Source of the DNA: Azadirachta indica
Lineage: Eukaryota > Streptophyta > Magnoliopsida > Sapindales > Meliaceae
Direction of reading: 5' to 3'
DNA: 64,000 nt
Assembly (NCBI GenBank): GCA_022749755.1
Contig: CM040452.1
Span: 10,806,350-10,870,349 of the forward strand
Shown: positions 49,911 to 62,658 of the stretch, one piece after another
Numbering within the stretch: position 1 is the first letter of the stretch
Layout: each line of letters starts with the position of its first letter
Translations under genes and position numbers: made by a program
The notes under the pieces: generated by a model
What the model was told of the DNA's origin: nothing
Databases searched by the model: none
What the model saw: the letters and a program-made list of their open reading frames with translations, nothing else

Positions 49911-52545
49911 AGCGTAATAACACTTTTATCCTTAAAGTTTAGTTAAATAACAAAACAGGATATAGTTTAGAAATTTTAATATTTTTATCCCTATTGCTTA
50001 GGGATGATAATTTTCTCTGCGGGGCTGGAGATCCGCACCGGCCCACCCCCCTGAGACCGGAAATGGGGACAATTATTTGGGCTCAAACAAGGACCGAGCC
50101 GAGGATGACGATATAAGTCAATTCCCATTTTAAAATGTGGTCGGGGACGGCGATGGCTTCTTTATCTCATTTATTTAAAAATAATTAAAAAAGTTTTACA
50201 TTTTTTATTTTATTCAATCAAGTCCTTTAAAAAGTTTATACTTTTTTTAATTTAATCAATTAAATTCCTTAAAATTTTTTTACAGTTTTCAATTCAATTA
50301 ATTTTGAAATTATTTAAATTTATTTTCTTAATAAAAATTTACTGAAATAATCAACAATTAAAAAAATCCAATAACTTTAATAACTAGATTTGAAACAACA
50401 ATTTTTAATAAAATAAAAATAATCAATTGATTTAAAAAAATTAATTTATAATTAATGAATTAATTTATTTTAGCATAACATTATGAGATTTTAAAGTAAG
50501 AAGTTATCAAAGGTTTTATTTTCTTTTCATATTTTATTTTTTTATTTGCCAAAGAAAATATTTTTTGTAAAATTATTAAGAAAGTAAGAAATATTAAACT
50601 CTCTGATTAATTTAATCTAACTTTTTATCAATTATATTCAAATTGAATCATAATTTACTATCATGTTTATTTATTTTTAAGTTATATAGGTTAATAAAAA
50701 ATTGAAGTAAATCAAATTAGATATTTTATTATAATAAAATTGTGATGTTTATATCAATTATTTCAATCAAATTGATGATATTTGCTAATTACTTTATTTT
50801 AATCAATTATAAAAAAATCAAGTACCTATTTTTATTATATTATTTTGAATGTGAAATGATATTTCACGTATGAAAAATTAATTTACTACTATTAAAAAGA
50901 TATAAAAAATTTTATTTTACGTTATGAGATTTGATGAAAAATTAAAAATTAGATAATATATTTTTTAAAAATAAATTAAAAAATTAATAATTGTAAGAGT
51001 TAATTTTTATTAAATACCTTAAATACATAATCAATTCAGCATATTTAAAATTTTTAAATATTTATATTAAGTTTAATACTATTAAACTATTATAAAATTA
51101 TATTATTATATAAATTTTAAGTAAGTCGCTCTAACCTCTCAATTTTCTCTTCACAATCATTAAGTATTCATTACAGGTGAAAATAATTTTTGCAAATTCG
51201 AATTACATGAATGATTATTAATGGTACCTATATATAATTTAATTTAGTAAATTATTGTTGAATAATAACATGTGTAAAAATTAAACACATTTTTTTGATA
51301 TTTTTAAAAAAATAATTATATTTCTAGTCAAATTTATTTTATTAAAATTTAAAAGTAATAATATTAAAATATATTTATAATATTAAAGTTAAAATTATTG
51401 TTACATTAATAATAATAATAGTTATAATTATTAAATTTGAATTGTCTTGTAGTATAAAATTATTATATTGATATAATAATTTTAAAATAGTGTTTTAAAA
51501 AAATAAATTAAATATATATTTTTAGTTAAATATTTTTGTTTACATTTTTTAACAAATGAATATAAATGTTGTAATGGTAAAATGTTACATTTTTCTTTAG
51601 ACCAAGTGTTCAAGTTAAAATTCTAAAATTTTTATTTTCTTTAAAAGTCAAGTGGGGTCAACAAGGGGCTAGGGCTTGCAGAGATCCCTGGCCTAAATCG
51701 GGGGACATCCTGATTTATTCCTAATTTGTTCAAATTGGGGATGAGGATTTATGGCTCAATCAAAAACGGGGTGGGGGATTGAGGTCCCCGGCCGTCCCTA
51801 GCCCGTTGCCATCCCTACTACAATTATAACAATGAGAAAAATCCATTGTAATTAAATATTTATTTCTAATGAATAGTGATGAAACCAGGACAAAGAAGAA
51901 GTAGCAATAGATCAAAATGCAGCCATGAGCCAACCACGCTGAGCAATCTAACCCAAAAAAATTTAGTACCAAACTAAACCAAGCAATTTCATCACCAACC
52001 AACCATAATCTAGTAAAATCAATAACAAATTCAATAACAACAAAAATCTAAATAGCAGCAACAAAACCAAGCAGCAAATTCAAGCAATTTTTATAAATTT
52101 AAGATTATAAATAGACTTATATTGCATAAACTACTGAAACCCATGTAATTTTGCCATCAAAACCGGCCAAAATTTAAGCCAAAATCTTAAGATTTATATT
52201 TTAGTTTTTGGCTAGAATCCAACACATTTTCTGTTTTGATGTTTCTGTCATAATTGAAACTAACCTTGATGAGGAAGAAGAAACCCAAATCTTGAGTCAT
52301 ATTTTGGTTTTTGGTTGATGATATTTTTGGAAGAAGCCCAAAAAGAAGGAAGTAGAAATAAATGAGGAAGAAGAAGAGGACAAATCAAATAGAGAATATT
52401 AATCTTATGGGTGAATGTTTATTTTTGTCTTTGACTCTTAACTTCTTCATAATAGAAGGGATAAAAATGTTAATGTGTCGAATTGTGTTCTAATTTGTTG
52501 TTTTGCCCAAATTTAGGGACTAAAATGTTGTTACCCGTTGAGAAA
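49911..52545. mobile_element. Long-inverted-repeat element split by a nested insertion
   Basis: The left arm (about 49911-49998) reads 'taataacacttttatcctta ... aatatttttatcccta'. The right arm (about 52455-52545) is its inverted counterpart, with 'gggataaaaatgttaa' and 'tttagggactaaaatgttg'. The arm words match those of the 37970-39430 element, suggesting one family. A 1.8-kb insert at 49999-51817 sits at the inner edge of the left arm, so without it the element would be about 0.8 kb. There is no reading frame. Confidence 0.6.
49999..51817. mobile_element. ~1.8-kb hAT-like non-autonomous insertion
   Basis: It starts 'tagggatgataa' at 49999 and ends 'ttgccatcccta' at 51817, inverted ends of the hAT-like TAGGGATG type also seen at 9484. 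Both ends carry about 100-150 bases of GC-rich sequence (ccggcccacccccc; ccccggccgtcccta), while the core is AT-rich and without a frame. Flanking octamers 'ctattgct' and 'ctacaatt' match at only four of eight positions, so a target duplication is not demonstrated. Confidence 0.6.
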
Positions 52546-52623
52546 ATGTTCTCTTTCCTTTTAATGTAAAATTAAGAAATATGATTAACTTTTTATCAAA
52601 ATAAAATATGATTAACTTTATCA

Positions 52624-52626
52624 AAA

Positions 52627-52657
<31 letters not shown>

Positions 52658-52664
52658 ACAAATA
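52624..52664. repeat. (AAAT)n microsatellite
   Basis: About ten tetranucleotide units in gene-free DNA. Confidence 0.9.
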
Positions 52665-52886
52665 AAATAACTGAAAAGTTAATGATAGTAAGTCTTCTAC
52701 TAGTGGCCGAGCGGTACATGAAACTTGTGACTTATGCAAATAAGTCTCTCAAAAACTTATGCAAATAAGACTTATGCATAGCTCCACTTATATATATACA
52801 AACCTCCACTTTAGGACTTATGCAAATAACTGTCTTAAAAACTTTTGTGTGGGACATGAAACCTTGTGATTCTTAATAGGATTTTG

Positions 52887-52921
<35 letters not shown>

Positions 52922-53904
52922 TGAAAGTAAGAAATCTCATCTATCAATTCAGAATGATTTTGAGAATAAAATATCTGAATAACGCTTATCAGACATCAAT
53001 ATATATATATATTAAAAAATTTATATTTTTATTATATATATATATATTATCATATATTATTGTTAGTTTAAAAAAAATTATCGTGAGACAAATAATAAAA
53101 ATGTCACCAACTCTACTTCATTGCCATTTAGTAGGAAGAAATTGGAACTACCTTTTCTAAGACGACTTGGAACCTCTCAAAAAGGTTATCTTCACCGCTA
53201 AAACACTTTCAAGTTTCACATGCTGTTCTCTTCTGATAAAAACTAATATCAACTAATTCATGAGCACAATTTTGGCTTCAACGATTTCCATGTCTGTTTT
53301 ATCGACATATTATGTGGTAGCCAATGGAAATAATCCTCTTATACATCTTTTAAAATTTTAGATATCTAACACTAAAATTAAAACACTGCATAAACTTGAA
53401 AAAGTGTATACAACTTAACAACAGTACATTTGATATCCTGCAGCTTATCTGGTTATGCAAACAATAATAGTTACCTTCCGATGCCTTATGTATACACATT
53501 TCAAGATTTTTCTCAATTCTTTACTAGTAAAGCAAATCATTTGTTAGCTACACTATAATTTAATTGTTTGACCATTCAAGCTTAAAAATAATAATACCAT
53601 CTCTAATCCTTTTACTTTATTGCCTAATCTTAACAGCTTGAAACTAAAACGAATTTGTCCAACCCTTAAATTCTAAAATCACCAAAAACAACTCACACAA
53701 ATTTCAAAATGTTAGAGAAAAGGCAATAGTCCTACTTTATTCAAATTAAATAACATAATAAAAGTCCTCTCGAGTCTTTTTCTTTTCATTTTTTTTTTTT
53801 CCAAATGGTAAATGTAACCAGTTACAAAGTCAACACAGCCGCCCACATTTTGAGTGCAATCTGCATAGAACAATTACAGCAGGGTAGGGATTTATTATTT
53901 TCTT
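52665..53904. other. Gene-free; OTU-gene 3' flank with (TA)n tract
   Basis: It contains a 'cttatgcaaataag' word repeated near 52732, 52758 and 52814, and a (TA)n run at 52890-52918 with more TA runs to 53050. No coding content is recognised. The last few hundred bases should be the 3' UTR of the OTU gene. Confidence 0.5.
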
Positions 53905-56900
53905 CTATTCAGTTGCCTTGCCTTTCCGTCTGCTGCTATTTCCAGTTTCCAACAGATAACAAACCATAGAATCAACATCATCCCCAAATATGCTGTATGC
54001 CTCTATTACTTGCAAATAGCTGAATCCCATTGAAAGCACCATCTGCATGCTGCTGCTCAGCACGGTATCCTGTATGTCACTTGCTTTCCCACCTTCCAGC
54101 TTGGTCTCACTACATGATGACCCTATATCACAAATAATTCATGGTGTAAATGATGGCCTAACAATCAATAATTTGGACTTAATGGTGCAAAGACAACTCA
54201 AATCTAAATGCAGGATTCCCACGATAATGATTCTAAAGCCAGGCACTGAAAAGAGCAATAGTGCAAATAGATATGTGAAAATGAACAGTTCTTACTACCA
54301 GGCTTAAGAAGCTAAACAAGTTATCACTTTACCCACTTATTGAAGTTGAGTTTCCATTGTGAATTGAAAAGAAACTTACTAGCCCCAGAAGATGATGGTT
54401 CAGCACCAGAAGTACATGATTCTTTACGGCCAAGTTGCTGCTTGAACTTGTCATCTGCAAGATACTCAGCTCGAGAAACTTCCATCACCATGCACTCAAT
54501 TTCCTTTTCAGTAAGCTCAAGATCAGAGTAAAACCGCCCCTCAGCTAAAAGTGCCTGTCAATATGGGGAAAAATATGAATATATTTTTTCATAATAAGGA
54601 ATCTTACTGATGACAAATAAGTTCCAAACTCTTAGAACTTTTTGCATGATATAGAAGAAACTTACATTATCTATCTGTTGCTCTTGTTGAGCTTTAATGG
54701 CAGCCTTTACCTGATCCTTGTCCACATTTGTCTGCATAAAAACCATAATAACATGTCAGCTAACATGGCACATTATTATAGTGATCTAGAAACCATATAT
54801 TGAAAGAAGGCCTAAGGGACTGCTTAAAAGGAATGGTCAGAAAATCTTCAACATGGTTAAAATTGGCTGGCAACTCATGATTGTCATGTTCTTCATTCAA
54901 ACCTACTACTGTTAAGTTTTTCATTCAAGCCTTATAAGAAGGTATGTTCCTTCACTCAAAACAATAAACAAGATGAGAAAACAATTGATACATTCAAAGT
55001 AATATTGTGAAGAAGAAACATAGCTCTACAAGTCTTATTTTCTTATGTTAGACTTACCAATATTAAATCAACATAATATCATGGGTTGCAAAATTGTAAT
55101 TACCAAAATAATATTGACTGGACATGGAAGAGAAAAAATTTCTGGGCATATACACATACCCCTCGAAGACAACTGAATCCAAGTCCCGCACCAATTGTCA
55201 GACGTCGTGGGTCCACAAGTGAGTTGTAGTGATTCCCATGATGATAACTCAGCCGAATGGGAGGAGTGTCAGTATTGTAGCTTCCATGAAATATGTTGAT
55301 AGGTTCTGCATTGATATTTTGTCAGAAAGAAATATGAAGCAGACAACAAACTCACCAGTAATGTTTAAACCATTCAACCAAAATAGAGCAGCACCTGTGC
55401 TATAGGAGTAAATATGAATAGGCCGATTATACATTTCACATAGGGCTTGAATCTCCATATTGTTTCCATAGACCTGCACCCAAGATTAAAAGAAATATTT
55501 TCAACAGCCATAATGATATGAGAAATAAACCCTCCCATGTATGTTAATCCAGATGATTAATGCTTATCAAAATTCAAATTAGAAAAAGATTAATGAAAGC
55601 AGTCCATAAGAAATACCAAAGTAACTGCTACAAGTACACTTGCATAAAAATATTAAAGAGAAACCCCTCCCCACAAGACGGGACCGAGGTTCAGGTCCAT
55701 AGATTTGTATACTGAAGTTCATTATGTTATAAACGTCAAAGATTAGGCCAAAATCACTCATAGGGAAAAAGCACCCATGAAAGCTCCTACACCTTGAAAC
55801 ATCATTTTTGTAATCCGAAAAGCCATTAATGAAGCAAAGAGATCAACCAAAAGAATTTTGCGCTTCAATCATCCATTATCCAAAACAAACCAATAAAGAA
55901 ACCCTGATCATGAACCACATTATTTGCGCTATCCCAATCCTTCAGTCCTTGCCTTTTGAAACTTATTTGTCTTGAAAATTAACCTTCCATGAAGGAAAGA
56001 AAAATTTGAAAGGAAAAAAGAAAGTTCTTCCACATCCATTTATGATTATTTTCTAACGTTCCAGACCATCCAAATATGGTGTCTCTCTCCAACAGAGCCA
56101 AGTAGATTTTCTTGTTCCCTGCAGGTTCTAACCTTTCAAAGAAAACTTGAAAAACAAATATATTTTAACTCGATTCAGTGGCAGTGTGAAAAGACAGGAG
56201 AACAGAGAGAGCAACGGCATTAAGATTTTAGAATTTGTTAACAATCAATTGACACTTTTCCACCCAAGTCCATTCAATAATCATAGCAGTTTAACAAGCC
56301 AAAGAGAACAAGGCGTGCTAAGACCAAACTCAGAGTAGAAATGAAAGGAATGGGGTCTAGCAGGAATTATACTTGCAATACCATGCTTAAATTACAAAAT
56401 GAACTCTCTTATTAAGAACAATATTTATACGAGGGCATGAAAAGATAGAATGAGATATTTCTTTTACTCTTTAAAAAAAAAAAATTCAAAACAAAAGTTG
56501 TGCCATAGAGCTGATAGATTAAACGAATGAACAACTAATCCAAATTAAAGTGTTACCTATTAAATGAATGAACAGATAACTTAAATTACAGCGTTACATA
56601 CCTTGTCTCTTCTCTTCCTCTTACAATAAGAGGTGAAACCTTCAGTTATAAATTGAGAAAAGTGATCCCTCTCCCCCTCCTAGACAGAAAAAGACAGTTA
56701 TATGTAGATGCCTTACAGCTAGATCATTCATAGACATAAAAGTATTTGCAGAAAATGCGGTGATATTAAGACTTGTATAAAGAAATTGTAATACGTCGTT
56801 TCCACAACAAACATGCACAAATAAATGGTGGTTACTCCTAAAGGTAGATGTCACAGCGAACAGCAAATTTAAAGCACATGGCTCTCAAGTCCCACAAAAG

Positions 56901-59567
56901 CAAAATTTAGGAACTGAAGGAGAAGGGTTTCATCAGCTCTAAAAATACCATGGGCATGTCTACCTCAACCACCCACCATAAAAGTGACTTGAGTTTGAAT
57001 CTCACAGATACCCCTGTGCAAATAGATGTGTTGGATGCTCATACCAATAGAGGTACAGGCAAGGCACCTCAAATTAGATCAACTATTGGAACTAGTCATG
57101 AACCAAATGACACACATAATATCACTAATCTTAATTAAGACAGTTGAGTCCAAAAAACAAGATTGAAGCACACTATTTCTACTGAAAAATATTTTAAACG
57201 GATTCCATAATGGAATTACCATAACAGAATGGAAGTAATCTAAGAATGATTCTGATACTTTTCTTTGTCTTGGATGCCAATATTGACGCATACTAATGTT
57301 ACCAAATGACATAAACTCGATATCAACTTGTCAGGATAACCCTATCAGCAAATTATATGCTTTAGTATTTCCCATCAAAAGAGAAAAAAAAAATTGCTGA
57401 GTTTAATGAGATCAACATAGTCCCTAGGTAATTCAAATTCTAGCTATATTATTATCATTCTCCTAATAGTTTTCTCTTTCATATTCCAACTAGAATGCAC
57501 TATTCAAACCCATTAAAACTTAAATTTCTTATAATTCTATTAACAGAAAATGTTTGAATTATAGCATTAGTTACTGTGCGCATTAAAAAGAAAAACAAAT
57601 TAAATATTTATTCATTTTATGTAAATATTTATTTAGTTTATATCCAACATAAATTAATTCAGTCATAACAGTTAATAATACAAGTACCAAATATGATATA
57701 CTAGTACTAAATATGATTGTGCAAGATATATATGCAAAAGATTCACAACTAATCTAACAAACTATCCTCCACATATACTAAAGTCCAGACCCCAAATCTT
57801 GCTCACATCCTGAAATCAATCTAGTCTTCTTGCCCCTCCCTTGGGCATTCTTCACTGGTATGAATTATTGAATAATGAAGGGGAGAATCAGGTAGAAGAG
57901 AGCAAAATACTATAATTCACACTCTATACTATAATGGTAAGGCCACCTTTTCTACAGAACTAGTCCCTCAAAGAGAGGCATCTAAAGTGACAGCTCCCCT
58001 TCAGAAATCACTTCCTTCCCCACCTATATAATACATCTTCACATGTTCCATGCTCTAAAACACACCCAAAAAATAGAACTTGGCCAATCTCACCAGATTC
58101 CATTCTCTTGTTTAAAATCTAATTATTTACTTTCCTTGTTGAAAACCAATGTCTCCTTATGGTATAGTAATAGTTAAGAGTGATATTTAATGCGAATCAT
58201 CATTACATCCATAGTTCTTCTTAGTTGAGGTTTGAAATCCAACATTACTCTCTTATTAACTTTTTGGTAAAACTCCAGCTAGTCTCCTAGAAACATGAAA
58301 ATACATTCAAAATTGCACAAAGAGTCAACAGCAAAGGATTAAACACTGTATATGCCATGCAAAGAACAATAACAGGAGCAATAAATTACCATATAATCTA
58401 TGCACATTTGCCGGACCAAATCATACGATTCAGAGTCCCCATACACCTGATCTGCTACTGCACGGAAGAGACAATTACCATCCTCTAGCATCCGTTTCAC
58501 TTCAAAACCTTTTGCTCGCCTGATATCAATCTCAAATTGACGCTCTCGTTCCTGAAATTAATCCAACATGTTACTATTACAAAGAAATAAACAAGTAAAT
58601 TAAAGTGATCTTCTCACCGTTGTAACTTTTTTTTTTTTTGAGTGAAAAAAAAATGTATAATTGGAAAGTACAGAAATAGGAAACACTATTACCATTAAAA
58701 ATGTTTCGCATTTTCTTTGTTTGAAACAAAGAACATGTAAAATCGTAAAGTAAAGAAACAAGATACTTTATAAATAGAAAATGCTTTGCATTATGTTTAA
58801 ACTGTTGACACCAGAACACGAATTGCTCAATGAATCACATTAGTGTATACATGCCACTCATTTAACTAAGATCCACCGAAAACTTACTAGATCATCATAT
58901 GAGGATGCGAAGCAAGGACCTTGCTCATCAGCGCTGTTATACCCCTCACTTTCACCATGAGATCTGGGAGATGAAGGCCTTGACCCAGATGGCGAAGTCC
59001 TTGTGGAAACAACAGGCCAAGCGGCAGCTCTTCTAGACGAGCCCGTTCGCCCAGGATTTGGGCTTCCTGAGACCAATCTTCTTGAATTTGAGTTTGCTGC
59101 CAGAGGTTTTGGGGGCGGAACAGGTGGAGGGGGTGGCTGAGACTTCCCCTACTAATCTGTGGTGAGTCACCACTTGAACCTTCACTCTCAGCTACCACTC
59201 CTTCCGAAATCCTCAACCCACCCAAGCCCCTTATTGATTCCCCAGAACCCACATTCTCCTCCTTATCCAACTTATCACTATCACCAACAACTTCGCCTGA
59301 ACTCTCAATCCAATCATTATTGATGCTTTCCATCAAATGTTCATCACTTTTCACTACTTTATTATCAGTACTACCACAACAGTCCAGAAGCTCATCCACA
59401 ACTTGCTCCTGCACTTGCTCTCCAATTTCCTCATCTTTCACAGACGAAATAACCAGAGGAGAAGTACTAACCTGCGGCTCTGCCCGAGCTGGAGAGGAGC
59501 CAGAACGGCTTGGGTTTGAAGAAGAAGAACCCCCAGCAGAACCTCGTTGAACCAAAATCCGAGTCAT
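53905..59567 (-). CDS. OTU-domain deubiquitinase (OTU6/OTLD1-like) with apparent frameshift
   Basis: Eight coding exons on the minus strand: 59567-58888, 58551-58390, 56679-56602, 55473-55395, 55305-55160, 54731-54666, 54554-54380, 54122-53905. A Ser-rich acidic N-terminus (MTRILVQRGSAGGSSSSNP) leads into a Pro-rich linker, then the OTU domain. The domain has the catalytic 'EDGNCLFRAVADQVYG' (Cys in exon 2), 'FITEGFTSYCKRKRRD', 'IHIYSYSTEPINIFHG' and 'RLSYHHGNHYNSLVDPRR' (catalytic His in exon 5). A C-terminal UBA-like helix region follows (MQMVLSMGFSYLQVIEAYS), ending near residue 534. The family cleaves ubiquitin; Arabidopsis OTLD1 acts on histone H2B. Exon 1 is 680 nt. The N-terminal frame and the frame of 'SQPPPPPVPPPKPLAANSN' are offset by one base near 59146-59149. 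Read literally the frame ends after 226 residues, before the OTU domain. Confidence 0.9.
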
Positions 59568-60620
59568 TGGAATTCAATATCTATTCACTTCAATTTTCAC
59601 CTGTAGACCAAATCTCCCTTTAAAAACCCACACTTAGAGGCTCAAAACCCTAGTGAACATGGGTTTGTCTCGTGTTCTAGCCTTGGGCACAGTGACGCCA
59701 ATACCTTGGCTGAAGGATTTTTTCCAGCCCAGCAGTTTGTTCTTGTTCTGCTCCGCACGAATCGATCTCTGCATTCCCCTAACAATTCTCATGAGACCCA
59801 GACCTCCAACTTTAAACAATAAAATCCTCTTTTCTAAGTGCTCGAATTTTACCCGCAAAGAAGAGTCCCAAAAAATTTCAACTTCAAAAAGCCAAGCTGC
59901 AACCAAGAATACCCATTTCCTCAAATAATCAACAAAAGAACCAAGGTTTTAAAAGCCTAATCCCCAGTACTTCGTTTTGATTCCAAGAAAGGAAAAAGAA
60001 GAGGAAATCAAGCAAATTATCTTTCTTAACATAAATTATCAAATTCGGGTCATGGGATATTAAAATATGTTCAATTGAACTAATTGATACTCTTCAGTTA
60101 GGACTCCATTAACTTAAAAAAGAAGCATTCCCAATTAAAAAAGAGCATTCCGATTCAGAATTTTCATTTCTACGAAGGAAAAACAACAAAAGAATTCAAT
60201 ACAATCAACGTAATTCAACTAATTGACTCTCGTTACCCGTGATTATCCTATCCTTCCAGGAAAAAGAAACAAGATAAACAAAGGAACAAATTCCTAACGT
60301 TTCCTTTTTAATTCTCTTCTATTTTCCCAGCATTTCACAACAAAGAGTAACTCAAGACGATCAAATTCAAATAAAGAAGAACAATAACTAATAGATATCA
60401 TCATCTATCAAAGATCGTCACAAAGCAAGAAAAACACAATTACACAAAAAGAATCACAAATCGAAACCCTAGAACTGCATGGTTACGAGTCACGCAACTC
60501 ACCTGAAAGAAACACGGAGACAGAGAAAGAAGAAACCTTGACACCCAGTGGTTGAGATCTGCGAAAGGTTATATGGCCTTCTAGGGTTTTCTTGGTTTGT
60601 TTGTTTGTACCGAACAAGAA
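59568..60620 (-). promoter_or_regulatory. 5' UTR of the OTU gene with a leader intron
   Basis: A good donor 'TTTCAG|GTGAGT' on the minus strand at 60503/60502 and an acceptor 'GGTCTACAG|GTG' at 59601/59600 define a likely 902-base intron in the 5' UTR, leaving 33 bases of leader before the ATG at 59567. Leader introns are common in plant housekeeping genes. The frames at 59634-59924 fall in this intron and match nothing known. Confidence 0.55.
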
Positions 60621-60768
60621 GAAGATGATAACTTGATTGCGAAGGAGAGTGCTTTTGAGAGATAGAGAGAGAGGAAATGGGGAATGGGAGGCTGCTTTTT
60701 AACGGTGAGAGGCGGCCAGGGTGACGTGGAATTTACCCCCAAGCGACGGCGAGTCTTCCACAGAAATA

Positions 60769-60815
60769 CACGTGGCGAGTTCAAGTATGTTGGTCGCACG
60801 TGGCTACAACACGTG
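60769..60815. promoter_or_regulatory. Cluster of three CACGTG G-boxes
   Basis: CACGTG occurs at 60769-60774, 60797-60802 and 60810-60815, with a further ACGTGG at 60724-60729. They lie upstream of the probable OTU transcription start. G-boxes of this form bind bZIP and bHLH factors, and ACGTGGC is the core of ABA-response elements, so light or ABA control of the OTU gene is plausible but unproven. Confidence 0.6.
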
Positions 60816-60844
60816 TGAAGGACTGTTCGAAAATAGATAATCAT

Positions 60845-61760
60845 TTTTATTTGTTTTTTGTGTTTTAAATTAGAAAAAAAAAGAACAAAAAGGACAGAGA
60901 CGCGCGTAACGAGTCGCGTGCGTGAGAAAGCGATGCACGTACGAGTGTCTACTTGCTTCTGGTTAACGAGTGATTGATTCTTTACTTCCCTCGACTAAGT
61001 TGTCATAAAATTACATTATTGCCATCGGATTAATAATAATTTTATAGTTATATAAAGTGATATCAATAATTAAATTTAACAATTACTATAAAATAAATGA
61101 CTAAATATATTGATAAAATATTTATATTACTTAATTTTGTAATTATCTATTATTTATTAGCACCACCAAACAGACTGTAATTGAATTGTTCAATTAAAAA
61201 TTATATTTTTACGTATATATTTGTAAAAATTAAGAGTTAAAAACCGTATGATTTTATCTTAAAATTACAAGCTAATCTTCATTCCAATAAAGATAGAATT
61301 CTACTAGTTACAATTTTTATTATCTTTTCTGTAGATTAGGATCTTATCTGAAAATGACATTTCTTAAATGTAATAACTTTTTTTAATATTATACATTTTC
61401 ATTTGCATATTGTCAAGATATACTTTTTTTAATCATATTTCATTTTATTAACTAGGAATTCATCAATTTGTATTTGTGCTAAAGATAAAAAAAGTTGTGA
61501 AACAAAAAATTAGAGGCAAACAAATTCATTAATTTGCATTGAGTTCACATGCAATTTCCATTATTGAAAACAACAAGTACACACCATAAAATTAATTACA
61601 GAGCCATCAGCAAGCACTTACGCAAGAATAATGCAACCCACAACATTAAACAACATTTCATAATTTCCTTTGTTTTTGGCTTTTTGGTTTTTCTGGGGCT
61701 CCCAGCAGTCTACAAGTCGATGAACATTTACTGCTGATTTGCAAATAAGACTCTTCTTGA
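60845..61760. other. Intergenic between OTU promoter and CASP 3' end
   Basis: A short CpG-rich patch (60898-60950, 'cgcgcgtaacgagtcgcgtg') is followed by AT-rich sequence without coding content. The plus-strand frame at 61549-61737 overlaps the CASP 3' flank and is not supported. Confidence 0.4.
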
Positions 61761-62556
61761 TTAATTTCTTCGAAGAGCAAAAGCAGAAAGCACAACGAGC
61801 AACATGAGTATAGCTGATGCTATGAAGGATGCCACCACAGCTGCACTGGTGGTCTGGCAAAAGTCACCGAACTGCTGACAAATGGCAAGCCAGTTTGCGT
61901 TTGGATTCCCACTGTGAGCCAGATACACGATTGAAGCAGCAGCAGCAGCAGAAGCTATTGTCAGAGCCATTATCAACTGAATCATACGTACGAATTAATA
62001 ACAGTAATTATAAATAAAAGAAAAGTATAATGTTGATGGTACTGTGAATAGAGTTTGTTTACTGTGTCAAAGATCATGAGCAGAAGCCTGAGTCCAGCTG
62101 CGTGTGGCCGAATGATGCATACTACAGAGAATGGTAAAGAGAGGATCAGATAAGCACTGACTATTCCACTTGAAGTCAAAAAGAACCTGCATCCATACAA
62201 GTAAAATCCCATTTCAAAATCCGCATATATACTTCCATGCATGCAAATCTGTGACATATATCATACACGAAGACGTCAAAATCATTATATTGAGCTTCGA
62301 ACTGTAAGAACTGTGTGAAGAAAGGAAGTTTCTCATCAGCAGCGCCCATGGTGGCAGTGGCACCTATAGCTGCACCAGTAGCAAAGAGTCTTAGAACGAA
62401 GTCGAGGATGGCGATGCCTTTCGATCCTCTTCTTCCTTGTGGTGTTGCTTTTGTTGTGGCTGTGAAAGTTGCAGGAGCCTTTTCTTTGCCAGTGGTCTTA
62501 GCCTTTGATTCTGGCATATTAATTACTGTTGAATCGCCATTGCGACCAGACTCCAT
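61761..62556 (-). CDS. Casparian strip membrane domain protein (CASP)
   Basis: Three exons on the minus strand: 62556-62267, 62186-62063, 61976-61761. Total 630 nt, 209 residues, the usual CASP length. A Lys/Thr-rich cytosolic N-terminus (1-46) is followed by four membrane helices at about 47-72, 98-118, 139-158 and 181-203. The first outer loop has '[19 protein letters not shown]', the signature that separates true CASPs from CASP-like proteins. The second loop has '[17 protein letters not shown]' with its conserved cysteines. TM1 carries the conserved Arg ('FVLRLFAT') and TM3 starts near the conserved Asp ('MIFDT'). CASPs form the membrane scaffold that guides lignin deposition of the Casparian strip in root endodermis. 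Which of CASP1-5 it matches cannot be decided by eye. The start is the first ATG after the likely TATA box. Confidence 0.95.
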
Positions 62557-62658
62557 GAGGAATTTGTTGTAGGGAATGAAGGAGAACTGAGCAGTTGTGT
62601 GCTTGTTTGTTTGAAATAATTTGAGCTGGATATGCAGTGGCTTGTGATGGGAAGCATG

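Noticed and set aside
58887..59130. Continuation of the 226-codon OTU frame as a genuine alternative C-terminus
   Set aside because: The other frame here gives a Pro-rich linker and a conserved sequence that runs in phase into the OTU exons, so this tail is most simply an out-of-frame product.
59653..59928. Plus-strand 91-codon frame overlapping a 96-codon minus-strand frame
   Set aside because: Both lie in the probable 5' leader intron of the OTU gene, and neither resembles a known protein.
60581..60844. Minus-strand 87-codon frame upstream of the OTU gene
   Set aside because: It covers the probable 5' UTR and G-box promoter region and has no conserved features.
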